64,000 bases of DNA from Bubalus kerabau. Its lineage: Eukaryota > Chordata > Mammalia > Artiodactyla > Bovidae. This document shows positions 12,262 to 24,632 of the stretch, one piece after another. Below the pieces are notes generated by a model. That model worked only from the letters and a program-made list of their open reading frames with translations, was not told where the DNA came from and did not search any database. The translations under genes and the position numbers were made by a program. The DNA is taken from contig NC_073634.1 of NCBI RefSeq assembly GCF_029407905.1, positions 21,837,501 to 21,901,500 of the forward strand. Direction: 5' to 3'. Numbering within the stretch: position 1 is the stretch's first letter; every line of letters begins with the position of its first letter.

Positions 12262-12380
12262 TAAGTGAAGTGAAAGTCGCTCAGTCGTGTCCGACTCTTT
12301 GTGACCCCATGGACTGTATAGTCCATGGAATTCTCCAGGCCAGAAGACTGGAGTGGGTAGCCTTTCCCTTCTCCAAGGGA
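12262..12380 (-). repeat. Bov-tA2-type SINE fragment
   Basis: The antisense 3' part (GAAAGTCGCTCAGTCGTGTC, 'tggaattctccaggccagaag', 'cttctccaaggga') is present and the head is lost. Confidence 0.85.
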
Positions 12381-13511
12381 CACATTTTTAAATAATGTGG
12401 TACTTGTCAGCCTCTTGAATTAGATTATCTGCTGCCTCTCCTGTCTCCCCCCCCCCAGATTTAATGATGCCAGTTTCATCTTTGTCACGTACTCATTGCA
12501 GCTCCCCAAATGCTCCACTTAATCCCTCCAAAATGGTTGTTCTCACCGGGATCTGTCTGTCTGGTTACTGCTGAGTCAGTGCTGGTTCTGGAGCTAAAGT
12601 TTGTTCTCTTGATTCTTGTCCATTGTCTCCTCTTGTCATATTTTCTCAGCTGCCTTAAATATGTCAGACCCAAGGACTAGTTACAAAAATACCACAATGT
12701 GTTATCCAGACTAAGCCTTTTTTTCTTTCAAATGAGCTTTCAAGCGTATCAATAGTATATGTAATAGAAACAATATTTAGAGTCCTTGGGTGAGAAAGGA
12801 ATTACTTCCATGCTAGAGTATTTTACAACTCTGACCGTGGAATCTCTTTGTATAGTTCAGAGATTTTTGAGTACTTTAGAATTCAGTTCAATGCACTATA
12901 GCCTTCTAAAACTTGTGAATAAATTTAGGTGTTTGTTTTCAGAACTGATTTTGAGAATTTTTTGGTATTTCTCAGGGTAACTAGTGTCATATTAGGGGGC
13001 CCCTAAGCTAAATTCTCCCAAGACTCACTGAATTGCATGTCTGTGTGAGGCTTTTGTTAGAGCATGTTTTTAACACTTTAAAATAATTATCAGGCTGGAT
13101 CTGGACACCTTTGAAAAGTCCTTAAAGTTAATTACATCTTGAGACACAGCCTCTGTTCAGTCACTTAATTAAGCACTGTATCAATTTTACAGGATTCCTT
13201 TGTTAACAAAAATCAATGTGCCTGAAGTACAGTATTCTGGTCATGTGTAGTTCATTGTATGCAGACATTTCTAAAGGAAGATAATAGTAATAACCACACA
13301 GTTATTAAAGAGACCAGGCCTTTTGCTATTGTATAGCTAAGATCGGGAAGCTCATGGTTTGGGTTCGGCCACCAACTGTTGTGCTAAATTATTTGAGTCC
13401 TTTGCCCCTGTATCATTTGATGCTTTGACTTTACATTGTTGATTTGGTTCCATGTCTTCTAAAAAGATCCCAGAACCTTTTGTGCCTATTTTAAGGCCAG
13501 CAGTTAATGAT

Positions 13512-13702
13512 AATCGGAGCTAACAAGTGGGTGCTTATAATACTTAGGTGCCAGGTATTAGCATAAGCTCTTGACATGTGTTCCTTAAACCTCTCAACAA
13601 ACCAGTGAGGTAGAAACTTTTATTATCCTCATCTTACAGATGAGGAAACCAAAGCCGTGAGAGGTTACCCAGGGTCATACACTAGCAGTAAGGAGTGGAA
13701 CT
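13512..13702 (+). repeat. MIR SINE
   Basis: 'aggtgccaggtattagcataag', 'ctctcaacaaaccagtgaggtag', CTTACAGATGAGGAAACC and 'agggtcatacactagcagtaag' follow the MIR order closely. Confidence 0.85.
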
Positions 13703-14394
13703 CCGTAAGTGTAGGTAGGTAGGCAGTAGATAGACAGCTGCAAGAAGGAAAGGCCCTAGAAGTACCGGGCACATTGATGAGCGAGAAGAGTTAGTTGGCT
13801 ACCTGCGGTGGTCTCAGCTTTGTTTTAGGCAGTAGGAAAACGAAGAAGTACAAGACTCAAGTCCAGCCCTCATGGAAATCACAGTTGGTCATAGAATGCC
13901 AAGATTTAAGTAATTAATAATGCAATGTGAAAATTTTCTACACCCATACAGAGTCTGTGAAAATAGAGGAAGGAATCAGACTTGTGGGGGAAACAGAGGT
14001 GAAGGGCTGGTTCACAGAGGAGGTGACTTTTGCTTGAAAATGACCAGATGCTCTGGGAGAACAAGGACTGTGTATTTTCACGATATAACTCTGAATCCCT
14101 AGCAGAGTACGCAGGATGTAGTGAGTGCTCAGTGAGCGTTGGATGGACAGATGGTGGCATCTGGCTAGCCGTGAGCCTGGGGAAGGGACATTGAAGGGTC
14201 TGGCTGCCCCAGGTGAGAAAACAGGGCAGGTAAGGGCCCTGGTATTCGACGGGGGGGCTGTGTGTGTGTCACTGGGAAGTAAGCGGATGGAGTGTGGCTG
14301 GCAGCTACATCAACACCACTGTCCTTTCTCCACGACCACGTCCCTCTCGGGCCAGCAGTGGTCCCTGTGCCCCATACCCCCCACACCCCCCGCA

Positions 14395-14570
14395 TTCCAT
14401 CCTATCTGTATTTCAGGGCCTTGATTAAAAAGTGACACTTCCTCCAGGAAGCTTTCTCCACAACTCTCAGGAGCAGTAGCTCTCCCATCTCTTAAATCAC
14501 AGCTCATTTTGTCTGCAGCACTCATGCACGCTTTATAATGTATTGCCTTGGGTCATCTCTTTAACTACAG
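14395..14570 (+). repeat. L2-like LINE 3' fragment
   Basis: CTTCCTCCAGGAAGCTTTCT followed by 'atcacagctcattttgtctgcag' and 'ctttataatgtattgcctt' resembles the L2 3' region. Confidence 0.5.
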
Positions 14571-14654
14571 TTTAACTAGTTTTGTGTTGCTTTTTAAACT
14601 TTTCCTGTATTGTTCTCTGCTTCTTGGAGTGAAAAGAACCTTGGAAATACCTGT

Positions 14655-14765
14655 TAACCTTCCCATTGATAGAGGAGGAACTGGGAAGCTCAGAGAGAGG
14701 CAAAAAGTTATATGAGATCCTATAAGCAGTCAGTGACTGGCTCAAGTCTGTGGCCAGAGCCAGAT
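14655..14765 (+). repeat. MIR-like fragment
   Basis: 'cccattgatagaggaggaactg', 'agctcagagagaggcaaaaag' and 'agcagtcagtgactggctcaag' match the MIR tail in diverged form. Confidence 0.45.
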
Positions 14766-16834
14766 CTGTGCTTGTTTTCTCCCACACCCCGTTGTGAATT
14801 TCTGGAGATGAGGAACCATGTATCACACTGACTGGGGGTCACATAGTTGCTCTAGAAGCTTTCGTAAGAAAAAGAGTGAGTATCACTTTGGCACTCTTGC
14901 TGACATGAGGATAGTATGGTTCTCAGCTTAAAAATATGGCATCTATCTAGTACATTAAACATATAGAGAATAGGCCTTAACTGTAAGCTATGTTCATTCA
15001 GAATTAGTTTCAGAAGAGCAGCTGCTGGGCGGGATTTTTGTTGTTAATTTCACCAGGATACTCTTAAACGTGGCTGTTTGATTCATTACTTAAAACTCAC
15101 TTGAATGGCTCAGCCAGCTTTCTTTATTTCTGTCAGTTTAAACTTAGTTATGTTTCAGTTGTGACTGTAAGTTAGTCTAAGTTATTTTCCAGTACTAAAA
15201 AAGCAATTTTCTTAATAATATTTGCTTCCTATCGACATAATTAAGGAGGCAAATTAGACCTCACAGTGCCCTTGAAATTGCTAAGTGAGTAATTCTTCTG
15301 TGACTGGAAAGGAGGCTTACTGGTGACAAATTCTATTGTCCCCAACATTAGAGGCTCAGATGAGGAGCAGCCTTCTGAATGCGTTCTTAAGTGGGTGTTG
15401 GGGAGGGGGGAGCTAGGTACAAGGTTATTGCTAAATAGAAACAACCACGACTTATGCAAGATTCATTACACAGAAAGCGACACAGCAGATTCATTGACTT
15501 AACATTCACGAATTCAGTTATCCATGAAACAATGACCCAGAAGGTCCGAGACGTACAGTCATTTGTAGTTTGAGTCAGGTGTGCTTGAAATGCCTATGCA
15601 AGGGCAGGTCATTTAGCTGGCCACAAGCTGGCTGTCCGGTTGTTTTTAGCTCATTGTCACGTATGTAGGACGTCTTGAACTGGTCAAAAAAATTTTTTTC
15701 TTTATAAAAGAAAGCCAGTTGGTAGGGCTCATGATAAAGACTGAAGAGGGGTAAAGAGGTCCTAGAAGTGAGTTTTTTTTAACAAGAAAACAAACAGAAA
15801 TCTGGGACAAATTTATAAGCTGGTGTGCTTTGGTTGGCAGTAGATTGAATCTCTGAAATGTACGATTCAAAAATAAGAGCAATTTCTAGGTATATCCAGG
15901 GAGTACACTGGCCAGTGTGTCAGATGGCACTTTCTGGGACACCTGTAATCTGTGGCATCCATCGTGCACCCATTAGTGTTTATAAAGACCTTGGGGATTC
16001 TCTTGTGGAATTCTGACTGTAATATATTTCCACCTGATTTTTTTTTTTTATGGAGGCCGAGTAGTGATATGGTGACCGAATAACCTTTTTGAATTACACC
16101 ATTAATCTTGTAGGTCAGCTGAGATGTCTTTAATCTCTTGTTGTTGAAGTCTTTAAGATCAGGTAAAATTCCTAGTATATATTAGTAGCCACTTGTATTA
16201 AACACCTGGTTCTATTTTCCAAAAAGAATATCTGGCTGATCAGATTCTGCCAGCCTCCTAGGAGGAAAGCCTCCTGCAGAGGGAGAGCAGTGAAACAGTG
16301 AGTCTCCAAGTAGAACTGGAGATTGGGACAGTATCTTCCCTAAATCCTGGAGGTCTGAGATTGGGCATTAGATCAGGGAGAAAGGTGGCATCTTACTCTG
16401 TTGTTAAAAAGTGCTTAGAATAGAAATTCACGTACAGCAAGCCATCAGGCTCCCAGTGTCACTAGAACCTGTGGGATTACCTTCGCCCTCTGCCCCACCT
16501 TGCTCATATCTAGTTTCCTTCCAAGGCAAGTTTTTTAACTCCCAGTTATAACATGGACAAAGGATAGTACTGGCGTAAATAAACCCTGAATTTTAAAGAG
16601 TGGCTTTCCTGGGGATGAGGACAGCTATGATTTTTAAACAGGAAACTAGTAAGGAAAAGAAGAGAAAAAGGCAGGGAACAGGGCAGCTGGCTCTCTTCTC
16701 ATTGCTGGATGAGGAAGCCACAATGCTCTGACACTGGGCAGGCAGAAGCATACCCTCAGTATCAAGACGGAGTCTCTGTACATATGCGTATCTGTAGGGT
16801 TGCACCAGGAGCAGATGTACAGGTAAGTCTGTGC

Positions 16835-17049
16835 GTGCACGCGTGCTTAGTCACTCAGTTGTGTCCAACTCTTTGCAACCCTGTGGGCTATAGCCCACCA
16901 GGCCTCTCTGACCATGGGGCTTCTCCAGGCAAGAAGACTGGAGTGGGTTGCCATGCCCTCCTCCAGGGGATCTTCCCAACCCAGGGATCGAACCCAGGTC
17001 TCCGGCATTGCAAGCGGATTTTTTACCATCTGAGCCACCAGGGAAGCCC
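16835..17049 (-). repeat. Bov-tA-type SINE, near full length
   Basis: An antisense copy runs from GCTTAGTCACTCAGTTGTGT to the reversed tRNA head GAGCCACCAGGGAAGCCC. The B-box-like GGGATCGAACCCAGGTC lies at about 16984. Confidence 0.92.
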
Positions 17050-17747
17050 GTTCTACCACAGAACCAAGGAGCAGAACTAGAGCAGAGAGTGGTCTCTAGC
17101 TTCCACATGAAGCTTTCTACCATCTTCAATGCTGAAAGACCCTGTCTGGTATGACCAGCTCCTCTGGTCTTAGTTTCCACTTTTTTTCTGGCTGGACCTC
17201 ATATTCTGAATGGGCTGGGGAAATTGCCAGAGCTCTAAATTTCCTGGGGATTGAATTGTTATAGAGAAGTCCCTATGGTTTGAAGGCACTAGAGTGTTCC
17301 TCTTGGTAGTCATCTCCCTTCATGGCCCAGTCCCAGGGCATTTGGTGTGCACACAGATTCCCCTGTAGTCCATCTTGGCAGGCTCGCCATCCCTCCCATT
17401 CCCAGCATATTTGTTCTCTGTGTCTCAGAGGGTGAGGCTGTGCGTGTGTGGGTGTGTAGCCTATCAGCACCTGGGTGGTGGATAGCACCCCAGCCACCCT
17501 GTGACCAGAGGTTGCGCTTCTGACCTTTCTTAGCCATTCTGCTTATAAAGGTTATTTTTGGTTTGCTTTGCTTTGTATATTTAGCTGATGTCATGATAAA
17601 GTTTTGTGATCAGATATTTATTAAGCTAGAATCTAAGCAGTTTTTACTATTAAGGAAGAGATGACTATCAGACTTCAGACTGAAAGATGAGAAAGTTGGG
17701 ATGATAATGGTGTGTCTTGATGGAACCACTGTGGGATTCCCCAGGAG

Positions 17748-17825
17748 ACCTGGCTTTTGGCCATTCTAGGTCCAGTGATCTGGGCAAGTCACTTGGCTTC
17801 TCTAGGCCACTGTCTTCTCTACTTA
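17748..17825 (-). repeat. MIR fragment
   Basis: 'ccagtgatctgggcaagtcacttgg' then 'cttctctaggccactgtcttc' is a reverse-strand MIR signature. Confidence 0.55.
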
Positions 17826-18370
17826 GATATAAGAATTTCTGATGAAGAAAACTTTTTTTCTTCAACAAGTAAGTCCTATGGATAGAATCATTCCCACATT
17901 TTTATGTAAGAACAAGTATATTAATTCCTTTACTCTTTTGCAATTAAACCTTCAAATCTCCAGTCCCTCATTTTTTTAAATATACTTTATAGAAAAGATC
18001 AGGTTGATGTGTCGAAAATTGTGAGTTACAGAACATTTCAAAAAAGCCCAGGCTTTCTGCTTGAAATTTATATGTGTGAAAAATCTAGGCTTACTGATAG
18101 CTAAGGGTTTATTAAAATATATAACTGATTACCATGTCTCATTCATGGTACTTGATTATTAAATATCTGTGGAGTTGCTGAATGAATAAGCATCCTGCAG
18201 GTACTTTTAACATCTAGGTGTGGATCTTTGGTATGAAGCACATGTATTGCTTATTTGAGTGTTTCCCAGGTGATTTTTCAGAATGCTTTTTGTACTTTGA
18301 TTCTTCAAAGGGTAAGCAAGATACTTCCCTTATTTATAGAGTTGACTTTCCTAGGAAACTTGCTGTCAGA

Positions 18371-18625
18371 GTTTCTCGTCCTCATACCCACGTGTCCAGT
18401 CCCCTGTTCTCCCATAGATATATGGTTTTAACTAGAGAGATGGCCACCCGGAATAAAGATGACATTTCCAGACTCCCTTGCAGGTCGGCGTGGCTGTGTG
18501 ACTCGGTCCTGGCTATGTAAAGAGAGAAGCAGCAATAGTGTAACTTTGCACATTTCACCCTTGAGAGCTGTGCCTGGTTTCCACTTTTCTCCCTTCCCAC
18601 TGGTTAGAAGACTATGAACACGGGC
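18371..18625. repeat. Probable ancient interspersed repeat, unassigned
   Basis: 'atggccacccggaataaagatg', 'cttgcaggtcggcgtggctgtgtg' and 'gcacatttcacccttgagagctg' follow a pattern I associate with a dispersed mammalian repeat, but I cannot name the family. Confidence 0.4.
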
Positions 18626-18640
18626 TAAAACAGCAGGGTT

Positions 18641-18787
18641 TGTTTTTTTTTTTCCCCCACCATTCAATTTTTTTTTTTTCTTTTCTGACCACACAGCCTG
18701 TGGGATCCTAGTTCCCAGATCAGGAGTTGAACCCCCTGCAGTGGAAGCACAGTCTCAACCATTGGACTTCCAGAGCAGTCCCCTAAC
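18641..18787 (-). repeat. CHR-type cetartiodactyl SINE
   Basis: Poly-T, then 'acagcctgtgggatcctagttcc', 'gttgaaccccctgcagtgg' and 'caaccattggacttccag' form an antisense CHR element. ACAGCAGG flanks it at 18630-18637 and 18788-18795. Confidence 0.8.
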
Positions 18788-19324
18788 ACAGCAGGTTTTG
18801 AAGAGCCAAAAAATAAAGGAACTTAGGTCCCAAGCAACTTCATGGAGCCCATAATACACATGAAGTTAAATTTCATTGCATTCTTACTCCAAATTGCCAC
18901 AAATTCCCAATTAGTAGGGTATGCATTTGTGAGAATTGCTTCATCGTAAACCACTGTGTCCCCTTTAATTTGTTCTGCTTAGACTTATTAATGGAATCAT
19001 TATGTCCTTTGTTGTATTTGAAAATACTTGGAAATAAGCTATGTCCCTGAAGTGGGGAAGCAGCTCCAGCACTAAGCATGGTGTTCATTGGCAGCAACAC
19101 AACCCACTCTGGCCTGAGATGGTAGCTACATGCGAGTTGCTCTTTAATATGAAACTTGGTGAGACTGGCTAGGACCTCTGTTGCTCAGTTTCATCAATTT
19201 CATCCAGCACGCCTTACTGTCCTCTTGTACCTAAAGCAGGCTCTACCACATGCCTTTAGAGACAGAAACAAAGGTAGAAAGACAGCTTTGCCTAGGGGCA
19301 GGAGAGAGTCAGGCTGAGCTTTAT

Positions 19325-19532
19325 TGCTGTTTAGCTGCTGAGTCCTGTCCAACTCTTTTGCAACCCCATGGACTGTAGCCCGCCAGGCTCCTCTGTCCAT
19401 GGGATTTCCCAGACAGGAATACTGGAGTGGGTTGCCATGCCCTTCTCTAGGGGATCTTCCTGACCCAAGGATCAAACCCGAGTCTTCTGATTGGCAGTCG
19501 ATTTCTTTACCAGTGAGCCACCTGGGAAACTT
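19325..19532 (-). repeat. Bov-tA-type SINE, near full length
   Basis: Antisense copy from 'gctgtttagctgctgagtcctg' to 'ccagtgagccacctgggaaac'. GGCTGAG at 19312-19318 and 19533-19539 looks like the target-site duplication. Confidence 0.9.
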
Positions 19533-19570
19533 GGCTGAGTTTACAAGAGGGGAACAGATATGGTCCACAG

Positions 19571-19725
19571 CAGTGGTTTTCAAAGCTTGGTACTCAGACA
19601 GCAGCATCAGTAACTTGTCAGAAATGCATATTCTCAGGCCCGAACCCAGCAGAACTTAGTCAACAGCTCTGGAGGTGAGGCTCAGAGCCTGTGTTTCTGA
19701 AGCCTTCCACTATGTTTAGATGAGA
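19571..19725 (+). repeat. MER5-like hAT non-autonomous DNA element
   Basis: CAGTGGTTTTCAAAGCTTGG, 'agcagcatcagtaacttgtcagaaatgc', 'attctcaggcccgaacccagc' and 'ggtgaggctcagagcctgtg' follow the MER5-type layout. The right terminus is eroded. Confidence 0.7.
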
Positions 19726-21057
19726 CTCTAATAAGTGTGGAAGAGCTGAGAGTGTTGGTAACAATGGCTGTACCCTGATGAGAGTTACTGTCCAGAAAAA
19801 CCGCAAGTGGGGAATGAGATGAGGAAACATCCTCTTCAGAGAGAGGAAGAAAAATAAGCTGGGATTCATGTGCTGCTCCTAAAGGGGTCTAAATACTGTA
19901 CCTCCTGAATGGGGCCACCTGCTTCCACATCTGTCCTCAGCCACTTGTGCAGACGTGCCTTTGTATCACCCAGTGTACAGACTTTGCTCCTTTCCATTGC
20001 TGGTACTTTTAAAGTGGCAAAAAGTGCTATAGCCCCTTGCTGACTGCAAATGAAGAGGGACGGCTCTTCAGCCACTTACCTCTCAGCCTGCAGGCTGAGT
20101 CCCACATTAGTCTGGAAGAGGGTTTTGAGCCAGGAGCCAAGCCCTTTCATGGCTATGAAAAAAAAAAAAGTAGAATTTCCATGTAAGGGCTACCAAGAAT
20201 ATAAGTGCCTATTTAATAAATTATTTTTTGAGATGCCTTTTCCATTTTGGTAGTTGAAGTTTGAAAAATGTTTGGAGTACTATAATTATCATTTCTGGGA
20301 AAAAATACACATTGCAGTATTTTTGTTTTTGCTGCAGGTCAAGTTGTAGTTCAGGATGGAAAGTAAACACATCCCTTTGCTCAGCTGCAGCTCACATATT
20401 TGTAGTCTCCGGGTGCCGTCGCAGTGGACGAGGGTTTACACCGTGGGTACACAAAGGATACAAAGACAGCATAGAAACGGGGGGCCCTTTCAGGGGCTCA
20501 GCCCGGCGCATGTCTGATCAGAAAGTTGGAGCTGGAGCCAAAGGAACGGTCAGAGAGGTGGAGAAGTCTTCACAGAAAGTCGTGGGAAGGGAGTGAGGCT
20601 GCTGTGAGAGGTGCTGACCATCAGAGGTGGTCTGCAGTGAAGAGGTGGTCTCTCCCACTGGGAGAGACTTCCTTCAAGGCACGGGGTAAATGTCAGGAGG
20701 CCTTTGCGTGGGGGAGTCACTTGTTACCACATATGCCGTCTTGTCAGTCAGGTCGCTGTGGAAGAGGGCCCATCCACACATCCTGAATGCAGAAATAGCT
20801 GAGGAAGACTCTCCAGGGAAAGCGCCATAAATAAGCCAGCTGCCTGTCTTCTCTCCAGAGTGAGGAACTAGGCTTTATAAGTAACCTTTACAAAAAAAGG
20901 AATGAATAAAGTAGTCGAAGCTGACAGAGAAACAGCACTTGAGCACAACTTTTAGCGTAGTAAGATGACGGTGTGTGTTGGGCATGCTAAGGTATGTGTG
21001 TGTGTGGGGGTGATATATAGCATATTTATGTGTGTGATTGTCATCTTAACCTTTGTC

Positions 21058-21269
21058 TTTCCTGAGCTTCCCTAGTGGCTCAGATGGTAAAGAATCTACC
21101 CGTAGTGCAGGAGACCTGAGTTCAATCCCTGGGTCAGAAAGATCCCTGGAGAAGGGAATGGCAACCCACTCCAGGATCCTTGCCTGGAGAAATCCATGGG
21201 TAGAGAAACCTGGTGGGCTACTATCCATGGGGTCGCAAAGAATTGGAAACGACTGAGTGAGTAACACTT
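21058..21269 (+). repeat. Bov-tA-type SINE, near full length
   Basis: Head GAGCTTCCCTAGTGGCTCAG, 'ttcaatccctgggtcagaaag', tail 'ggaaacgactgagtgagtaac'. The 9-bp direct repeat ACCTTTGTC is at 21049-21057 and 21270-21278. Confidence 0.92.
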
Positions 21270-21397
21270 ACCTTTGTCAATAAGAGCAAACATTTAATGA
21301 TCTTATCTGTGTTCATTATGCCCAGGCATCATATTGGGCGTTAGGTTTAAAACAAACTGAGACAGAAAGTGAGCTAATCAGAGAGCCTACTACTGTT

Positions 21398-21490
21398 TTG
21401 TGTGTGCGTGTGTTTATACACATACATATGCATACATATAAAATATATGAAATATTCTTTTATATTTATATAATATTTTATATTTGAAAG
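21398..21490. repeat. GT/AT-rich low-complexity tract
   Basis: Alternating GTGTGTGCGTGTG, then ATAC and ATAT words and TATATTTATATAATATTTTA. Confidence 0.7.
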
Positions 21491-21532
21491 AATGTGTACA
21501 TTCTTTTAGTCTCTAAGAAGACTTGTAAAGTT

Positions 21533-21705
21533 CTTTTTTTCTTATTATTTTGTATTGGAATATAGCCAATTGACAATGTTGTGGTAGCTTCAGGGGACAG
21601 CAAAGGGACTCAGCCATACATACACCTGTATCTGTTCTCCCCCAGACTCCCCTTCCATCCAGGTTGCCACATAACATTGAGCAGAGTTCCCTGTGCCATC
21701 TTAGA
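21533..21705 (-). mobile_element. Old artiodactyl L1 3' UTR fragment
   Basis: 'ttggaatatagccaattgac', 'aatgttgtggtagcttcagg', 'agcaaagggactcagccatac' and 'gttccctgtgcc' match, antisense, the end of older L1 copies in cetartiodactyls. Confidence 0.7.
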
Positions 21706-21809
21706 CAGTTTCGCAAGAGTCCTTGTGGAACAGGTATTTTTATGCCCTGTTCAATACACAGGTGTAGTGAGTATTCTAACTCAAAGCCCAGACTTTTTCT
21801 AATAATCAG

Positions 21810-21970
21810 TGATGAGGATGATAAGAACTACTATTAGTTGGGCAAGTAGATGTGCCAGGCATAGGCCTACTTGTAATATTTATCTCCTTGACACTTAAAA
21901 CAACCCTGAGGAAATTATGACCCAGAGAGATCACACAGCTAGTTGTAGAGGAGTCAAGATTTGAACATAG
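21810..21970 (+). repeat. MIR SINE fragment
   Basis: 'actactattagttgggcaag', 'atgtgccaggcataggcctac', 'aacaaccctgaggaaattatg' and 'gatcacacagctagttgtag' follow MIR order. Confidence 0.7.
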
Positions 21971-23725
21971 TTCTTTCTGGCCTTCAAACATTAGTGGTAA
22001 ACCCATAGTTTGACTGACTCCCATGTAAAGAAGATTAAAAAGTAACTACTGTTAAATGACAAGTAAGTGATACAAGTAGTTTATCTTCAGTAAAACAGAA
22101 ATAAGAAAAGTAGGAAGAGGAAGGAAAAAATAAATGGCCAAAATATGTTTTCAAAACTGTTTCTATAGTTTTAGGCACATGTGTTTTCTTTTCTCCCCAG
22201 AATGTGCAAACCCTCATGAGAACTACCAGTTGAACAGTCAGAGAGCTTGCTGTTCTTTATTTGCCTGCTCTTGTCAGCAGAGATAGAACAGCAGCAGTGT
22301 TCTGTAGACTCTGCTGTCCTTTATTCATCTGCCTTTTGTGGTTGATTTATCATTTTAACCACATAAATATAGTCACTTTGAGGAACCTCTGAAGATGTTA
22401 GGTTAGCACGTAATATTCTTTGGAGTCCTTCTGAAGATGTTTGAGATCCATATACCACCTCTGGGACTCAGGAAATTATTGACAATATTATTTACAGAGC
22501 CCTTGGTTTACAGTTCTTTGATTTTTAAAATCACATATGATCACATTTCCTACTATACTGCAAAAGCTCTACAGTGATAACAAATATTAGAGTTCTTAAA
22601 AAAAAAAAAAGACTGGCTCTCCTTTAATCCCACAGTTAGTTATTTGTTGGTCTTCCTTAAATAAGCAGAGGCCAAGAGCCCCTGGAACCTGATGGCAGAG
22701 GAAGGGCTCACAGGGCTTCTGGTTGGAGTAGGTTCATTATGCGCCCACAAAGGCCAGTGCCTCATTTTACAGATGGGACGCACCAGACAGATCCTTCATT
22801 TCACCTTTTAAACATCTGGCATTTTAGTCTGTTTTCTCAAATCCATGTCACATTTACACAAAGCAACAACCAAGTTAGTAGCAGCATCCTTTTCCTCTGG
22901 AGGAAAATTTGAAGTATGGAAAGTGACCCACCCAAAAGTCGCAGAACCACTCAGCACAATAGAGGCTTTGTTTGTGTTTGATAATGGATGTTGCCTTCCA
23001 TTTACGCCACCCTGGAGAGTTCTTCATTTCTAATGTTTATGCCTGTGTGACATTTTCAAGCTGTTATGAAGATTCCTCTTAAGATGTTGCTGAACTGACT
23101 GTACAAATTTAGTTCATTTAAGTCTTTCCTCATTAGTCATTTGTTTTATTCTCTGATAATTTTCATTCATTTTTTGTGGGCTCGTGTATATGGCAACAAG
23201 GGGACAAGTATTCAGAGAAGGCTGTATAGTTTATTAGGTAAAATTAATCGTTTTGAAACCAATCTTCAGTTCTTTTACATTTATCTAGGATCTCCTTAGG
23301 CCTTATTTTATTGCCAGAATTTTGAAAAAATGAATTCATTGTTAGATTTTGAAAACTTGTTACCATATATGAATATATGATGTAATTATTTGAATGGCAA
23401 ATCCTTCTGGGAGTAAATTCAATATATGTTCCTGGTGTGAATTAACAGATGATGAAATAAAATGTCTCTGGACTCAACAACTCTAATAAACTTCCATAAA
23501 CTATGATTTAAAACCCTGGCAGATGCATATGGGGCCCATTTGGGGTCTCTCCTATTCCCTGCTCCCTCTTCCCCAGCACCTACCACCTGAAACAGATCCT
23601 GGAAACCCCTCCAAGCTTTTTTCATTCCTCCCAGGAAGCTCTGACCTCTGTCAGGAAGATTCCAGAGAAATTGTTGATTCACGTTTCCTAGGATTGAAAG
23701 CGGCTTTGAATCTACTGGGAGAATA

Positions 23726-23874
23726 AGGGATGGGAGTGCTGTGTGTGTGCTAGTAAAAAAAAAAAAGTGTTAGTCACTCAGTCGTGTCCGACTCTTTGCA
23801 ACGCCATGGACTGTAGCCCACCAGGCTCCTCTGTCCATGGAACAGGGGATGGGAGTGGTGTGTGTGTGTGCTAG
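23726..23874. repeat. Direct repeats of about 30 bp flanking a SINE fragment
   Basis: A G-rich then GT-rich word ending TGTGTGTGTGCTAG occurs at 23726-23753 and, with one extra G and one extra TG unit, at 23844-23874. Between them are an A12 tract and a truncated Bov-tA-type SINE. Confidence 0.85.
23767..23842 (-). repeat. Bov-tA2-type SINE fragment
   Basis: Only the antisense 3' portion remains: TAGTCACTCAGTCGTGTCCG to 'ggctcctctgtccatgg'. Confidence 0.85.
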
Positions 23875-23877
23875 AAC

Positions 23878-24030
23878 AGTGAATAAATCCTTACTGTACA
23901 TTGGAGTCACCTGGGAGACTTTTTAAAATGACTGATACTGGGGTCCCACTTCTAGTGATTCTGACTTAATTGGTTTGGGATGTATTCTGAGCTTTTGAAC
24001 CTTTTAAGTTCCACAGGGGCTTCTGATGTT
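23878..24030 (+). repeat. MER5-like hAT element, eroded
   Basis: 'attggagtcacctgggagactttttaaaatgactgatactggggtccc' in order, 'tgattctgacttaattggtttggg' and 'ttctgatgttgagaatcag' are the typical MER5-family wording; no clear left terminus. Confidence 0.6.
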
Positions 24031-24048
24031 GAGAATCAGAATTCTAGC

Positions 24049-24229
24049 ACTGCGGTTCTCAAAGGATAGCACGCATGAGAATCCCCTGGAGGGTTTGTTC
24101 AGACAGACTTCGTTCAGCAGAGGGTTTGTTCAGGCCCCACGCTCAAGATGTGGGCCTTACAATTGCCTCTCCAGCAAGGTCCCAGGAAAAGCTGATGTGC
24201 TGGTCCATGGACCATTGTTAGAGAACCAC
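24049..24229 (+). repeat. MER5-like hAT element with both ends
   Basis: The left end is ACTGCGGTTCTCAAAGG and the right end ATTGTTAGAGAACCAC, roughly inverted. A 'gagggtttgttcag' word is duplicated inside at about 24091 and 24119. Confidence 0.65.
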
Positions 24230-24244
24230 CCATCTAGAGCACTT

Positions 24245-24375
24245 TGTCGCATCTGGGCATCTTGCTCCAATGCAGATTCAGACTCAGTAGGCCTGGCATG
24301 GGTGGCGCTTCTGAGCTCTCACAAGCTCCCAGCTGATACTGTTGCAGGTGCTGCAGGCCCAGCCAGGCTCTAATT
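24245..24375. repeat. MER5-like fragment
   Basis: 'caatgcagattcagactcagtaggcctggcatgggtgg' in order, then 'cacaagctcccagctgatactg', resembles the interior of MER5-type elements. Confidence 0.5.
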
Positions 24376-24632
24376 GAAAGCATCGTTTACAACTCAGCTC
24401 AGTAATATCCTGCTTAGAAAAGATGTGTGGTCTGGAAGACTCCTGGAGGTACCAGGGGCTCAGTACACAGCCTGGACCACTCAGTCACAGGCAGACATCT
24501 GGAGGGCTTCGTGTGTTTTTGGCATTTGGCCAGCTGCCATTTGCCAGGATGTTTGAACGTGCCCCTGGTAAAGCTTTGTTGTCAATAGAGAACTCCATTG
24601 TAAAGATTCTCATTTTGCTGGAAGAAGTAACA

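Noticed and set aside
16969..17010. tRNA-like A/B box sequence inside the SINE
   Set aside because: The tRNA-derived head of a Bov-tA SINE, not a functional tRNA gene. The same applies to the other SINE heads.
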